Origin: Opitutus sp.
GTDB lineage: Bacteria > Verrucomicrobiota > Verrucomicrobiia > Opitutales > Opitutaceae
NCBI GenBank assembly: GCA_013821985.1
Contig: PNJQ01000011.1
Location: 1-63,001, forward strand
Length of the DNA stretch: 63,001 nt
Reading direction: 5' to 3'
Position 1 is the first letter of the stretch. Every line of letters begins with the position of its first letter. Below, one piece after another: positions 1 to 8,518 of the stretch. The position numbers and the translations under genes were made by a program. The notes under the pieces were generated by a model that was not told where the DNA came from, did not search any database, and saw only the letters and a program-made list of their open reading frames with translations.

Positions 1-1362
1 GCCGAATGGTCCCGCAAGCTTGCCGAGCGTGTCGGCCGTGAACTGGCGCTGCCGGTTTACCTCTACGAATACGCACAGCCAAACGCGGCGCGCAAAAATC
101 TCTCGATCATCCGCGCAGGAGAATACGAGGGGTTCTTCAAGAAGATCAAACTGCCCGAGTGGCAGCCGGATTTCGGGCCGGCCGAATTCGACGCGAAACG
201 CGGCGCGACCGTGATCGGCGCGCGTGATTTCCTCATCGCCTACAACGTCAACCTGAACACGACCTCGACGCGCCGCGCGAACGCCGTGGCATTCGACGTG
301 CGCGAGGTTGGGCGGCCCAAGAAGGACGCGCAAGGGAACGTCGTGAAGGATGCGGCGGGCAAACCGGTCAACATTCCCGGCACGCTGAAAAGCGTGAAGG
401 CGATCGGCTGGTTCATCGAGGAATACGGCGTGGCGCAGATTTCGATGAACCTGACGAACATCGCCGTCACGCCGCTGCACGTGGCGTTCGACGAAGTGTG
501 CCGGGCCGCGGGCGAGCGCGGCCTGCGCGTGACCGGATCGGAATTGGTCGGGCTGGTGCCGTTGAACTCACTGCTCGAGGCGGGCCGCTATTTTCTGCGC
601 AAACAGAAGCGTTCGGTCGGCGTGTCCGAAAAGGAATTGATCAAGATCGCGGTGCGGTCGCTTGGCCTAAGTGAGCTGGCGCCATTCAAGCCGGAAGAGC
701 GCGTGATCGAGTATCTGCTGCGCGACGCAGGCAAAGCGAAGCTTGTCGGCATGGACCTGCGCACGTTTGCCGACGAGACGGCGAGCGAAAGTGTCGCGCC
801 CGGCGGCGGATCGATTTCGGCCTATGTCGGCGCGCTCGGCGCGGCGCTCGGCACGATGGTGGCGAATCTCTCGTCGCACAAAGTCGGTTGGGACGAGCGC
901 TGGGAGGAATTTTCCGCGTGGGCCGTGCAGGGCCAGCGCATTAAGGACGAGTTGCTCGCACTCGTGGACGAGGACACGGCGGCGTTCAACGGCATCATGG
1001 CCGCGTTCGCGCTGCCGAAGGGCACCGACCTCGAAAAGGCGGCCCGGACGGCCGCGATTCAGGCTGCAACGCGTCAGGCAATCGAAGTGCCGTTCCGCGT
1101 GATGCAGCTTTCCGCCGACGCACTGCCGATCGCAGTCGCAATGGCGGAGAAGGGGAACCCGAATTCAGTCTCCGACGCCGGCGTCGGCGCGCTCTGCGCG
1201 CGAGCGGCCGTGCAAGGCGCCTACCTCAACGTGCGCATCAACGTGAAGGGTTTCGCCGACAAGGTGTTTGCCGAGAAAGTCGTCCGGGAAGGTGCCGCGA
1301 TCGAAGCGCGGGCGCTCGAGTTGGAAAAGCAGGCGCTTGCGGCAGTGCACGCGGCGATGTGA
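1..1362 (+). CDS. ftcD: Formimidoyltransferase-cyclodeaminase, 5' end cut by window edge
   Basis: The reading frame is open from base 1, so the start lies outside the window and 453 codons are visible. The first part matches the formiminotransferase domain, with the motif VIGARDFLIAYNVNLNT around residues 71-87. The C-terminal part (from about residue 250) is the cyclodeaminase domain, with SVAPGGGSISAYVGALGAAL. The fused enzyme moves the formimino group of formiminoglutamate to tetrahydrofolate and then releases ammonia, giving 5,10-methenyl-THF. This is the last step of the histidine route encoded by the neighbouring hut genes. It is transcribed toward them, not with them, so it is not in the hut transcript. 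An ATG-free GTG at 211 is only internal. Confidence 0.93.
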   Translation, partial: AEWSRKLAERVGRELALPVYLYEYAQPNAARKNLSIIRAGEYEGFFKKIKLPEWQPDFGPAEFDAKRGATVIGARDFLIAYNVNLNTTSTRRANAVAFDVREVGRPKKDAQGNVVKDAAGKPVNIPGTLKSVKAIGWFIEEYGVAQISMNLTNIAVTPLHVAFDEVCRAAGERGLRVTGSELVGLVPLNSLLEAGRYFLRKQKRSVGVSEKELIKIAVRSLGLSELAPFKPEERVIEYLLRDAGKAKLVGMDLRTFADETASESVAPGGGSISAYVGALGAALGTMVANLSSHKVGWDERWEEFSAWAVQGQRIKDELLALVDEDTAAFNGIMAAFALPKGTDLEKAARTAAIQAATRQAIEVPFRVMQLSADALPIAVAMAEKGNPNSVSDAGVGALCARAAVQGAYLNVRINVKGFADKVFAEKVVREGAAIEARALELEKQALAAVHAAM

Positions 1363-1383
1363 CGGCGAGGCCGAATAACTGAT

Positions 1384-1442
1384 GGAAGGGCTTTGCGCCC
1401 CGACTCTTCGCGTGCGTTTGGGTCGGGGCAGAAAGCCCCTCC
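1384..1442. repeat. REP-like inverted repeat
   Basis: Arms 1384-1404 (GGAAGGGCTTTGCGCCCCGA...) and 1422-1442 pair over about 21 bases with few mismatches around a 17-base loop. It fills the gap between the convergent ends of ftcD and the MerB-like gene. The same arm sequence recurs at 30533-30597, so it is a dispersed family. It may also act as a terminator, but there is no U-tract. Confidence 0.75.
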
Positions 1443-1448
1443 TGCAGC

Positions 1449-2147
1449 TCAGAATTTCCGGTCCGCGTCCGGCAATTCCCAGAAGCGGCCGGTGAGCCCG
1501 GCGTCGGCAAAGATCTGCCGCGCTTCCGCCACGGTCCATTTCGACCAATCGTGATCGGCGTGACGTCCATACCAGCGACGGGCGAGATCGCCGAGCTGCG
1601 CAATCGGCAGAACCTCGCCGAGCGTGAAGCCGTGCCGATCCGCCCATTTCGCCGCGTCGCCGGGAGCGCGGAAGGCCACGAGCCGCGCGCAAAAATGATG
1701 CACGTTGTTCCAGGCGAAGCGGGGCGGCTCCGGAAAATGCACCCAGAGTGAAGCGTCAGCCGGCACGCCGCCACGCGCGGAAATTTCAATTGGCTCCGCC
1801 TCCGCGCCAATGCGCGTGTGAATGGTCACGGCGCCGCCGTGCAACGCGGAGATGCCGAGGCCGCACCAGAGGCACGGCGCCCACCAGCCGCGCTTGCCGG
1901 ACGAAACCCACGTGTGCGTGGGCGAAGTCGAAAACGGATGCACGACCCACGGCTCGCAGCGATGCGGGTGCAACACGAGGCCGTGCGTGGCGTCGAGGCT
2001 GCGCAACGCCGTTTCGATCTCGGCGGGGCTCTTGCCCGCGCGAGTGGCGAGCTGCGGCAAGCTCGGCGCACGGCCGGTTTCCAGCAGTCCCGCGACGATG
2101 AAATGATGCACCAGCGATTCGAGTGAGACTTCGGTGGTGGCTTTCAC
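1449..2147 (-). CDS. MerB-fold (alkylmercury lyase-like) protein in the hut operon
   Basis: The 232-residue product aligns end to end with the organomercurial lyase family: a winged-helix-like N-terminus (about 1-60), then the MerB core. Cys95 (LWCGLG) sits where MerB has Cys96, but the next catalytic residue, Asp99, is Gly98 here. The second MerB cysteine region (CCHVHFF) reads WNNVHHF (146-152), so Cys159 is lost. It is therefore unlikely to cleave organomercurials. The GTG start at 2147 overlaps the hutI stop by four bases (GTGA), which implies translational coupling and a link with histidine or urocanate breakdown. The actual function is unknown. No mercury-resistance gene is nearby. Confidence 0.7.
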   Translation of the reverse strand: MKATTEVSLESLVHHFIVAGLLETGRAPSLPQLATRAGKSPAEIETALRSLDATHGLVLHPHRCEPWVVHPFSTSPTHTWVSSGKRGWWAPCLWCGLGISALHGGAVTIHTRIGAEAEPIEISARGGVPADASLWVHFPEPPRFAWNNVHHFCARLVAFRAPGDAAKWADRHGFTLGEVLPIAQLGDLARRWYGRHADHDWSKWTVAEARQIFADAGLTGRFWELPDADRKF

Positions 2148-3355
2148 GAAGTCACACGCTGACCAGCGCAGAGGACAAGGTCCACCGGATTACCACCGAG
2201 TTCGTAGGCCAATTGCCGCTCGTCCTTATGGTGCAAAAGAACCAAGTCCGCACGCTTGCCGGGCTCGATCGTGCCGCGATCGGTGAAACCCAGCAAGGCG
2301 GCCGGATTCACCGTTGCGGCGACGATGGCTTCGGCCGGGAGCAAGCCGCAGAAGCGGACGGCGAGCGCAATCGCGAAGGGCATCGAGTGCGTCGGCGAAG
2401 AGCCGGGGTTGCAATTGGTGGCGAGAGCGAGCGCGCCGCCCTTGTCGGCGAAGAATCCGGCTTTGGCGAAGCGCTGATCGGTGTGAAAACCGGTGCAGGG
2501 CAGAATCACGCCGAACGTCGCCGACTCGGCGAGCGCGAGCATGTCGGCTTTCGTCGTGGCCTCGAGGTGATCGACACTACGGGCGTGCAGGCGGATCGCC
2601 TCGGGGATCATGCCGAGCGAGTTGAATTGGTCGGCATGGACGCGCAGCGGGTGGTGCTTCCGTGCCTTCTCGAAGAGGCGCACGCAGGCCTCGACACTCC
2701 ACGCTTCCTTTTCGCAGAACGCATCGACCGCCACATCGGGAAACTCGCGCGAAACTTCCACGAGCATCTCCTTGGTCACCATGCGTGAGTATTCCTCGGG
2801 GTCGCCCTCGACGGCGTGGCCCAGCAGCGCCGTGGGAATCACCGTGCCGGGCCAGTCGCTCGCAGCCCGGCGGATGGCGCGCAGCATTTTCAATTCGGAT
2901 TCGGTATTGAGGCCATAGCCGCTCTTTACCTCGACCGTGGTGGTGCCGCCGCGGAGCATTTGCCCGAGACGCTCGCGCAATGACGCGGCGAGTTGCTTCT
3001 GCGTCGCTTCGCGCACGGCGCGGACAGTCGAGTGGATGCCGCCGCCGGCCTTGAGAATGTCAAGATAGGGAACGCCGTTGAGTTTCTTTTCCCACTCGTC
3101 GAGCCGGTCGCCGGCCCAGCAGGCATGCGTGTGGCAATCGACGAAGCCCGGCATCAGCACGCGGCCGGCGGCGTCGATCACTTCGGCGTCGGCGGGGGCC
3201 TCGATTTTTTCGCCGACGGCGGCGATTTTTCCGTCTGCCACCAGCACCTCACCATGCGGGATGATGCCGAGTTCGCGCAGCGCCGCTCCGCGGCGAGCGC
3301 CGGCTTCGCCGCGGAGCGTGAGGATGCGGGCGTGACGGATGAGGAGGGCGGGCAT
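2144..3355 (-). CDS. hutI: Imidazolonepropionase
   Basis: HutI hydrolyses 4-imidazolone-5-propanoate to N-formimidoyl-L-glutamate, the third step of histidine degradation. The 403-residue product has the amidohydrolase metal motif [15 protein letters not shown] near residue 72, [13 protein letters not shown] near 143, and the metal-binding RVHADQF and SVDHLEAT segments. Length is typical of the family. It starts at ATG 3355 and lies downstream of hutU on the same strand, with an 85-base gap that contains a small palindrome. Its last codons overlap the start of the MerB-like gene. Confidence 0.96.
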   Translation of the reverse strand: MPALLIRHARILTLRGEAGARRGAALRELGIIPHGEVLVADGKIAAVGEKIEAPADAEVIDAAGRVLMPGFVDCHTHACWAGDRLDEWEKKLNGVPYLDILKAGGGIHSTVRAVREATQKQLAASLRERLGQMLRGGTTTVEVKSGYGLNTESELKMLRAIRRAASDWPGTVIPTALLGHAVEGDPEEYSRMVTKEMLVEVSREFPDVAVDAFCEKEAWSVEACVRLFEKARKHHPLRVHADQFNSLGMIPEAIRLHARSVDHLEATTKADMLALAESATFGVILPCTGFHTDQRFAKAGFFADKGGALALATNCNPGSSPTHSMPFAIALAVRFCGLLPAEAIVAATVNPAALLGFTDRGTIEPGKRADLVLLHHKDERQLAYELGGNPVDLVLCAGQRVTS

Positions 3356-3384
3356 GTTGGCGTCGGCTTTGATTGATGTCGGCG

Positions 3385-3423
3385 CCTGCTTGCGGGCGAG
3401 AGGCGGTTTCGCCTGCGAGCAGG
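3385..3423. repeat. Short palindrome between hutU and hutI
   Basis: Arms 3385-3399 (CCTGCTTGCGGGCGA) and 3409-3423 (TCGCCTGCGAGCAGG) pair at 13 of 15 positions around a 9-base loop. The TCGCC-GC-AGCAGG core recurs at 17244-17265 and 57292-57376, so this is another dispersed extragenic family. Confidence 0.65.
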
Positions 3424-3440
3424 TTCCGACAGAACAGGGG

Positions 3441-5129
3441 TTACCAGGTCTTCATCGGGATCGGCACATTAAGGCGCTCGGCGCATTCTTGCGCGAGTTC
3501 GTAGCCGGCGTCGGCGTGACGGAAGACACCCATCATCGGGTCGTTGGTGAGCACGCGCTCGAGGCGCCGCGCGGCTTCGGGTGTGCCGTCGGCGACGACG
3601 ACCTGGCCCGCGTGCTGGCTGTAACCGATGCCCACGCCGCCGCCGTGATGGAAGCTGACCCACGACGCGCCGCTGGCGATGTTCACCATCGCGTTGAGGA
3701 TCGCCCAATCGCTGATGGCGTCGGAGCCGTCCTTCATCGCCTCGGTCTCGCGGTTCGGGCTGGCAACGGAGCCGCAATCGAGATGATCGCGACCGATGAC
3801 GATCGGCGCCTTCACGCGGCCGTCGGCGACCATTTGGTTGAAGAGCAGACCGGCGCGGTGGCGTTCGCCAAGGCCGAGCCAGCAGATGCGCGCCGGCAGA
3901 CCTTGGAATGCGACGCGTTCGCCCGCCATCTTCAGCCAACGGTGCAGCGCCTGATCCTCGGGGAAGAGCTCCATGATCGCCTTGTCCGTCGCGTAGATAT
4001 CGGCCGGATCGCCCGAGAGCGCCACCCAACGGAACGGTCCGCGGCCGGTGCAGAACTGCGGGCGGATGTAGGCCGGAACAAAGCCCGGAAAATCGAACGC
4101 GCGCTTCACGCCTTGGTTGAGCGCGTGCTGGCGGAGGTTGTTGCCGTAGTCGAAGGTCTTCGCGCCGCGCTTCTGTAACGCGAGCATCGCCTTCACGTGG
4201 CGCGCCATCGAGGCGAGCGAGAGCTTTTGGTATTTCTTCGGGTCAGCTTTGCGCAGTTTCGCCGCGGCCTTGAGGTCGTAGCCGACAGGCACGTAGCCGA
4301 CGAGCGGGTCGTGCGCGCTCGTCTGGTCGGTGAGCACATCGACGGGAATTTTGCGTGCGATGAGTCGTTCGAGCAGGTCGGTGATGTTCGCGACGACGCC
4401 GACGCTGAGGGCCTTGCGGTGCTCGGTGTAGAGCACGGCGCGGTCAATCGCCTCGTCGAGCGACGGCGCGATCTCGTCGAGGTAGCGATCTTGCACGCGC
4501 TTTTTCAGGCGCGTTCGATCGACGTCGGCGATGAGGCACGTGCCCTCGGCCATTGTGACGGCGAGCGGTTGCGCGCCGCCCATGCCACCACAACCGCCGG
4601 TGACGCAGAGGCGCCCCGCGAGGGTGCCGCCGAAATGCTGGCGTCCGCACTCGGCAAACGTCTCGTAGGTGCCCTGCAAAATTCCCTGCGTGCCGATGTA
4701 GATCCACGAGCCCGCCGTCATCTGGCCATACATCATCAGGCCGCGTTTCTCGAAATCGTCGAAGCGTTCCTGCGTCGCCCACGCCGGAACGATGTTGCTG
4801 TTGGCGAGGAGCACGCGCGGGGCATCAACGTGCGTGCGCACGACGCCGACGGGTTTACCGGATTGCACGAGCAGCGTTTCATCCGGCGCGAGCTTGGGCA
4901 GCGTGGCGAGAATGGCATCAAAGCTCGCCCAGTTGCGCGCGGCCTTGCCGCGGCCGCCGTAAACGACGAGGTCGTTGGGCCGCTCGGCAACCTCGGGGTC
5001 GAGGTTGTTTTGCAGCATGCGCAGCGCGGCCTCGGCAGCCCACGACTGGCAGGTGCGCATTGTGCCGCGCGGCGCGCGGACAGGGCGCGGCTTGGAGGGC
5101 GGAAGTTTCTTGGTCTTGGATTTCGGCAT
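3441..5129 (-). CDS. hutU: Urocanate hydratase
   Basis: Urocanase adds water to urocanate to form imidazolonepropionate, using tightly bound NAD+. The product shows the NAD-binding segment [29 protein letters not shown], and the active-site block [19 protein letters not shown] with the family cysteine. The frame stays open to 5381, but that extension lies over the hutH 3' end and is low-complexity. ATG 5129 ([10 protein letters not shown]) gives 562 residues, close to the usual 550-560. A palindrome at 5142-5193 separates it from hutH upstream. Confidence 0.95.
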   Translation of the reverse strand: MPKSKTKKLPPSKPRPVRAPRGTMRTCQSWAAEAALRMLQNNLDPEVAERPNDLVVYGGRGKAARNWASFDAILATLPKLAPDETLLVQSGKPVGVVRTHVDAPRVLLANSNIVPAWATQERFDDFEKRGLMMYGQMTAGSWIYIGTQGILQGTYETFAECGRQHFGGTLAGRLCVTGGCGGMGGAQPLAVTMAEGTCLIADVDRTRLKKRVQDRYLDEIAPSLDEAIDRAVLYTEHRKALSVGVVANITDLLERLIARKIPVDVLTDQTSAHDPLVGYVPVGYDLKAAAKLRKADPKKYQKLSLASMARHVKAMLALQKRGAKTFDYGNNLRQHALNQGVKRAFDFPGFVPAYIRPQFCTGRGPFRWVALSGDPADIYATDKAIMELFPEDQALHRWLKMAGERVAFQGLPARICWLGLGERHRAGLLFNQMVADGRVKAPIVIGRDHLDCGSVASPNRETEAMKDGSDAISDWAILNAMVNIASGASWVSFHHGGGVGIGYSQHAGQVVVADGTPEAARRLERVLTNDPMMGVFRHADAGYELAQECAERLNVPIPMKTW

Positions 5130-5141
5130 GGGGCTGTGGGG

Positions 5142-5193
5142 GGAGGGCTCGGCTACCGCCGAGCCGCGCGGCCCGGCGGTAGCCGGGCCCTCC
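5142..5193. repeat. Long inverted repeat between hutH and hutU
   Basis: Arms 5142-5160 (GGAGGGCTCGGCTACCGCC) and 5175-5193 (GGCGGTAGCCGGGCCCTCC) pair with one mismatch over 19 bases around a 14-base loop. It fills almost the whole intercistronic gap, so in the hut mRNA it would form a very stable hairpin that could stabilise the upstream hutH message or dampen hutU expression. There is no U-tract for termination. Confidence 0.75.
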
Positions 5194-5196
5194 AGG

Positions 5197-6735
5197 TCAG
5201 AGCAGTTTACCCGCGGCTGATTCTGCCGCGGCGGCGATGGTTTCGCTGCGGACGAGGGCGAGGGCGGTTTGCACGTCGTCGTGGAAAAGGCGGTCGGCTT
5301 GCGCGAACGGGATGAAGCGGCGCACTTCGGTGAACGCGGCTTCAACGCCCTTGCCGGACTTGAGCGGACGGAGGAATTCAAGTGCCTGTGCGGAGCACAT
5401 GAACTCGATCGCCAGCACGGTCTCCGTGTTCTTCACGACTTCGAGCAGCTTGGTCGCGCTGATCGAGCCCATTGACACGTGGTCTTCCTGGCCGAGCGAG
5501 GACGGGATCGAATCGACCGATGCCGGGTGCGCGAAGATTTTATTCTCCGAAACGAGCGCGGCCGCGGTGTATTGCGGGATCATGAAGCCGGAGTTGAGGC
5601 CGGTTTCCTTCATCAGCAGCTTCGGGACCTTCAGGTCACCGACCGTGTCGCCGTGCAGCAGCATGTAGATGCGGCGTTCGGAAATCGACGCGAGCTCGGC
5701 GGTCGCGATGGCGAGATAATCGAGCACGAACGCGAGCGGTTCGCCGTGGAAATTCCCACCGCTGATCACGTCGCCGTTTTCGAAGACGAGCGGATTGTCC
5801 GTCGCGGAGTTGATTTCCGTTTCGACGACTTCGCGCGCGTGGGCGATGGCGAGGCGGACGGCGCCGTGCACCTGCGGGACGCAGCGGAGCGAGTAAGGAT
5901 CCTGCACTTTGCCGCAATTCGCGTGCGACGGGAGGATCGACGAACCGGCGAGCAGCGTGCGGATGTTTTGCGCGACATCGCGCTGGCCGGGGTGCGGGCG
6001 CGCGGCGTGGATGCGCGCATCGAATGGCGCCGCGCTGCCGCGGGCGGCTTCGAGGGTGGTGGCAGCCGCGATGTCGGCGGTCTTGGCGACGTTCTCGATG
6101 CGGAGCAGGCAATGCACCGCGTAGGCCGACATGAATTGGGTGCCGTTGATCAGGCCGAGGCCTTCCTTCGAACGGAGCGTGAGCGGAGCGAGGCCGAGTT
6201 TCTTGAGGACGGATTTCGCAGGCTGACGTTTGCCGCGGAAGTTCATTTCGCCGAGACCGAGCAACGGCAGCACCAAATGCGCGAGCGGTGCGAGGTCGCC
6301 CGAGGCGCCGAGCGAGCCTTTGGTAAAGACGACGGGCAGCGCATCCTCGTTGTAGAAACGGATCAGGTAATCGACGACATCCTGCGTGACGCCGGACAAA
6401 CCGACGGCCAGGCCGTTGACTTTGAGTAACAACATGAGCCGCACGATGTCGGCGGGCACTTCGTCACCGACTCCGACGGCATGGCTGAGGATGAGGTTTT
6501 CCTGGAGCTTCTCGATGTCGGCGGTCGGCACGCGCTTGTGGGCGAGGATGCCGAAGCCGGTATTGATGCCGTAGTGCGGCGCGGGGTCGTCGTGAAGGCG
6601 ATCGACGATCTTGCGCGAGGCCTTCATGCGTCGCCGCGCGTCGGCGGTCAGCGTGAGTTTTTCGTCGCGGACAATGGCTTGGCGGATGCGAGCGAGCGTC
6701 AGGTCGTGGCCGGAGAGGGAAAGGGTGCCGGGCAT
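5197..6735 (-). CDS. hutH: Histidine ammonia-lyase
   Basis: HutH removes ammonia from L-histidine to give trans-urocanate, the entry step of the pathway. The 512-residue product has the [15 protein letters not shown] block, with the Ala-Ser-Gly triad at 144-146 that cyclises to the MIO electrophile, plus HYGINTGFG near residue 54 and the QDxYSLRC-like segment ([14 protein letters not shown]). Length fits the family. It starts at ATG 6735 and is the first gene of the leftward hut run (hutH-hutU-hutI-merB-like). The roughly 200-base region up to the hpf terminator must hold the promoter, but I could not assign boxes with confidence. Confidence 0.96.
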   Translation of the reverse strand: MPGTLSLSGHDLTLARIRQAIVRDEKLTLTADARRRMKASRKIVDRLHDDPAPHYGINTGFGILAHKRVPTADIEKLQENLILSHAVGVGDEVPADIVRLMLLLKVNGLAVGLSGVTQDVVDYLIRFYNEDALPVVFTKGSLGASGDLAPLAHLVLPLLGLGEMNFRGKRQPAKSVLKKLGLAPLTLRSKEGLGLINGTQFMSAYAVHCLLRIENVAKTADIAAATTLEAARGSAAPFDARIHAARPHPGQRDVAQNIRTLLAGSSILPSHANCGKVQDPYSLRCVPQVHGAVRLAIAHAREVVETEINSATDNPLVFENGDVISGGNFHGEPLAFVLDYLAIATAELASISERRIYMLLHGDTVGDLKVPKLLMKETGLNSGFMIPQYTAAALVSENKIFAHPASVDSIPSSLGQEDHVSMGSISATKLLEVVKNTETVLAIEFMCSAQALEFLRPLKSGKGVEAAFTEVRRFIPFAQADRLFHDDVQTALALVRSETIAAAAESAAGKLL

Positions 6736-6935
6736 AGCAGTTCGTCCATGAAAGCACGGGGAGCGGCTTTGGAAACCGAAAAGCCGTGCGCCTTTGGGAT
6801 TAAAGCGCGGTGGATGTGCGGGCGATACGGACTTATTCTCATATTACGGGGGAGCGTGCGTCTGTCGCCGTCCTGCGCGCGTCCACCTTGGATCAGAATC
6901 CGATTATTTCGCGTCAGACTCGTCCGCAAAAACAA

Positions 6936-6965
6936 AGGCCCGCCGGCGGGCGGGCCTGATTTTTG
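6936..6965. terminator. Hairpin terminator after hpf, T-runs on both sides
   Basis: AGGCCCGCC (6936-6944) pairs perfectly with GGCGGGCCT (6949-6957) around a 4-base loop. An A-rich run lies on the left (the U-tract for leftward hpf transcripts) and TTTTT on the right. It follows the hpf stop and separates hpf from the hutH promoter region. Confidence 0.85.
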
Positions 6966-6982
6966 AGCGTGGGGAGTGCGGC

Positions 6983-7360
6983 TCAGATCGCCTTGGGCAG
7001 CGCCACGTCGTCCCATTCGACGGCGTGCGGATGATTGCGGCGGTCCTTGGCGAGGCCGTGGCGTTTGCGCAGGCCTTGGTCGAGTTTATCGACCAGGAGG
7101 TCGATCGATTTGTGGCAATCCTCCGAGCTGACGGTGGCGTTGATGTCGGGTCCGCGCACCTGGAGGTGGGCTTTCGCGATGAATTTGTTATCGCGGTCGT
7201 GCGTCCGATCGCACTCGAGCTCCACCTTGGCTCTCACGATGCGTTCGTCGTGCCGGAACAATCGCTCCATCTTCTCCTTCACGTAGAATTTCAGGGAGGG
7301 AGTCAGATCGAGGTGAATTCCGGAAACGATGATGTCGTGGGATGTATTCGGATTATTCAT
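6983..7360 (-). CDS. hpf: Ribosome hibernation promoting factor, HPF/YfiA family
   Basis: HPF binds the 30S decoding region in slow growth and inactivates ribosomes. The 125-residue product has the family fold pattern: IIVSGIHLDLTPSLKFYVKEK at the start, then RAKVELECDR and the central FIAKAHLQVRG strand. It lacks the long C-terminal dimerisation domain of long HPF and ends in a short charged tail. ATG 7360 was chosen over the longer frame to 7876 because homology begins there and AAAGGACC lies just upstream. It is divergent from the pseudouridine synthase and is followed by a strong terminator. Confidence 0.9.
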   Translation of the reverse strand: MNNPNTSHDIIVSGIHLDLTPSLKFYVKEKMERLFRHDERIVRAKVELECDRTHDRDNKFIAKAHLQVRGPDINATVSSEDCHKSIDLLVDKLDQGLRKRHGLAKDRRNHPHAVEWDDVALPKAI

Positions 7361-7562
7361 GTTGGTCCTTTGGGTTGGGAAGAAAGCGCGTGAAAAAATT
7401 CCCGCTGACCCGGCGTCGATGTGCTGCGTGGCCGCCCTGAGGGCCGGCTCCTCTTTCCCATGCGGAAAGTTCTTCATTCGACAGCCGAATACGTATCCCA
7501 CACGGTTCGATTGGCAACCCCTCAACTGCGCTATTACAGAGAAAAATTTTGAACAAATCCGC

Positions 7563-8411
7563 GTGACCGCGTTCGACCATCCTTTGCTGCCCTCGGCGCA
7601 GGCGCCGCTTGTCAACCCCGCGGAATTGCCCGGCTGGGTGCGGTTTGAGGACGAGACGCTGCTGGTCATCGACAAGCCAGGCTGGCTGGTGGTCCACCCC
7701 TCCAAAAGCGGCCCTTGGTCGAGCCTCGCGGGGGCGTTGCGGGAAGGACTGGGCCTGCAAACCATTCGGTTCGTGTATCGACTCGATCGCGAGACCTCTG
7801 GAGTGATCATTCTGGCGAAGGCGGAGGCGACCGGCGCCCGTCTGCAAAAAGCGATGAGCAAACGCTTGGTCGGCAAGGCCTACGTGGCGCTCCTCGAAGG
7901 CGAACTCACCGAAAGCGTAACGGTCGATCGTGCGCTCGGACCGGACCCGACGGCCAACGTCACCGTGAAGCAGCGCGTGGTCGAATCCGGCAGCGCAGGC
8001 GCGCAGGAGGCCGTCACGGTGTTTTGTCCGCTGGTCGCACGGAACGGTTACACGCTGGCTGGCATCGAACTGCACACCGGACGGAAGCACCAGATTCGCG
8101 CTCATGCCGAGTGGCTCGGCCGGCGCGTCGTGGGCGACAAACTCTACGGCCCCGATCCTTCGCTCTATCTTGAATTCGCCACGCGCGGCTGGACCGCGCG
8201 CCACAGCGCGCTGCTCGCCACGACGCGGCAGGCGTTGCACTGTGCCGCGATCGATTTGCGGCGCGCCGGCGTGGACGCGGTCTTCACGGCGCAATGGCCG
8301 GCCGACCTCGCGCAATTTACCGGACGCGCGATGCGCTTGCCGGCGAGCGAAGCACAGGCAGCGATCGATGACTTCGTTGCCCGAATTTTTGGGAGGGAAA
8401 CTACTGCCTGA
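7563..8411 (+). CDS. RluA-family RNA pseudouridine synthase
   Basis: The product converts uridine to pseudouridine in rRNA or tRNA. The catalytic block is YRLDRETSGV (with the nucleophilic Asp), preceded by LLVIDKPGWLVVHPS and followed by GRKHQIRAH, all hallmark RluA motifs. There is no S4 domain at the N-terminus, so it resembles RluA/TruC more than RluC/RluD. The frame is open from 7329, but that part runs through the hpf start region. GTG 7563 gives 282 residues and begins right before the conserved part. The start is uncertain because no clear ribosome-binding site is seen. The exact RNA target cannot be read from the sequence. Confidence 0.85.
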   Translation: MTAFDHPLLPSAQAPLVNPAELPGWVRFEDETLLVIDKPGWLVVHPSKSGPWSSLAGALREGLGLQTIRFVYRLDRETSGVIILAKAEATGARLQKAMSKRLVGKAYVALLEGELTESVTVDRALGPDPTANVTVKQRVVESGSAGAQEAVTVFCPLVARNGYTLAGIELHTGRKHQIRAHAEWLGRRVVGDKLYGPDPSLYLEFATRGWTARHSALLATTRQALHCAAIDLRRAGVDAVFTAQWPADLAQFTGRAMRLPASEAQAAIDDFVARIFGRETTA

Positions 8412-8507
8412 CGCGGGCGCGCCGCCGTTGACCGCAATTCGCCGTAGCTCCGTCGCTCCGCAGGTGCGAACCGATCAAACTGGAATTCATTTATCCTTAA
8501 TCCACCC

Positions 8508-8512
8508 GGAGG
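8508..8512 (+). promoter_or_regulatory. Strong Shine-Dalgarno for a GTG start
   Basis: GGAGG lies six bases before GTG 8519. It fixes the non-ATG start of the secreted metallopeptidase. Confidence 0.75.
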
Positions 8513-8518
8513 CACATC

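Noticed and set aside
1449-2147. Calling this gene an organomercurial lyase (merB)
   Set aside because: Two of the three catalytic residues are replaced, and the genetic context is histidine degradation.
4197-5315. A 372-codon open frame opposite hutU
   Set aside because: hutU on the other strand has the NAD and active-site motifs; the opposite frame has none.
5130-5381. Longer N-terminus of HutU starting at 5381
   Set aside because: The extra 84 residues overlap the hutH end and the palindrome, are Ser/Pro/Arg-rich, and exceed the family length.
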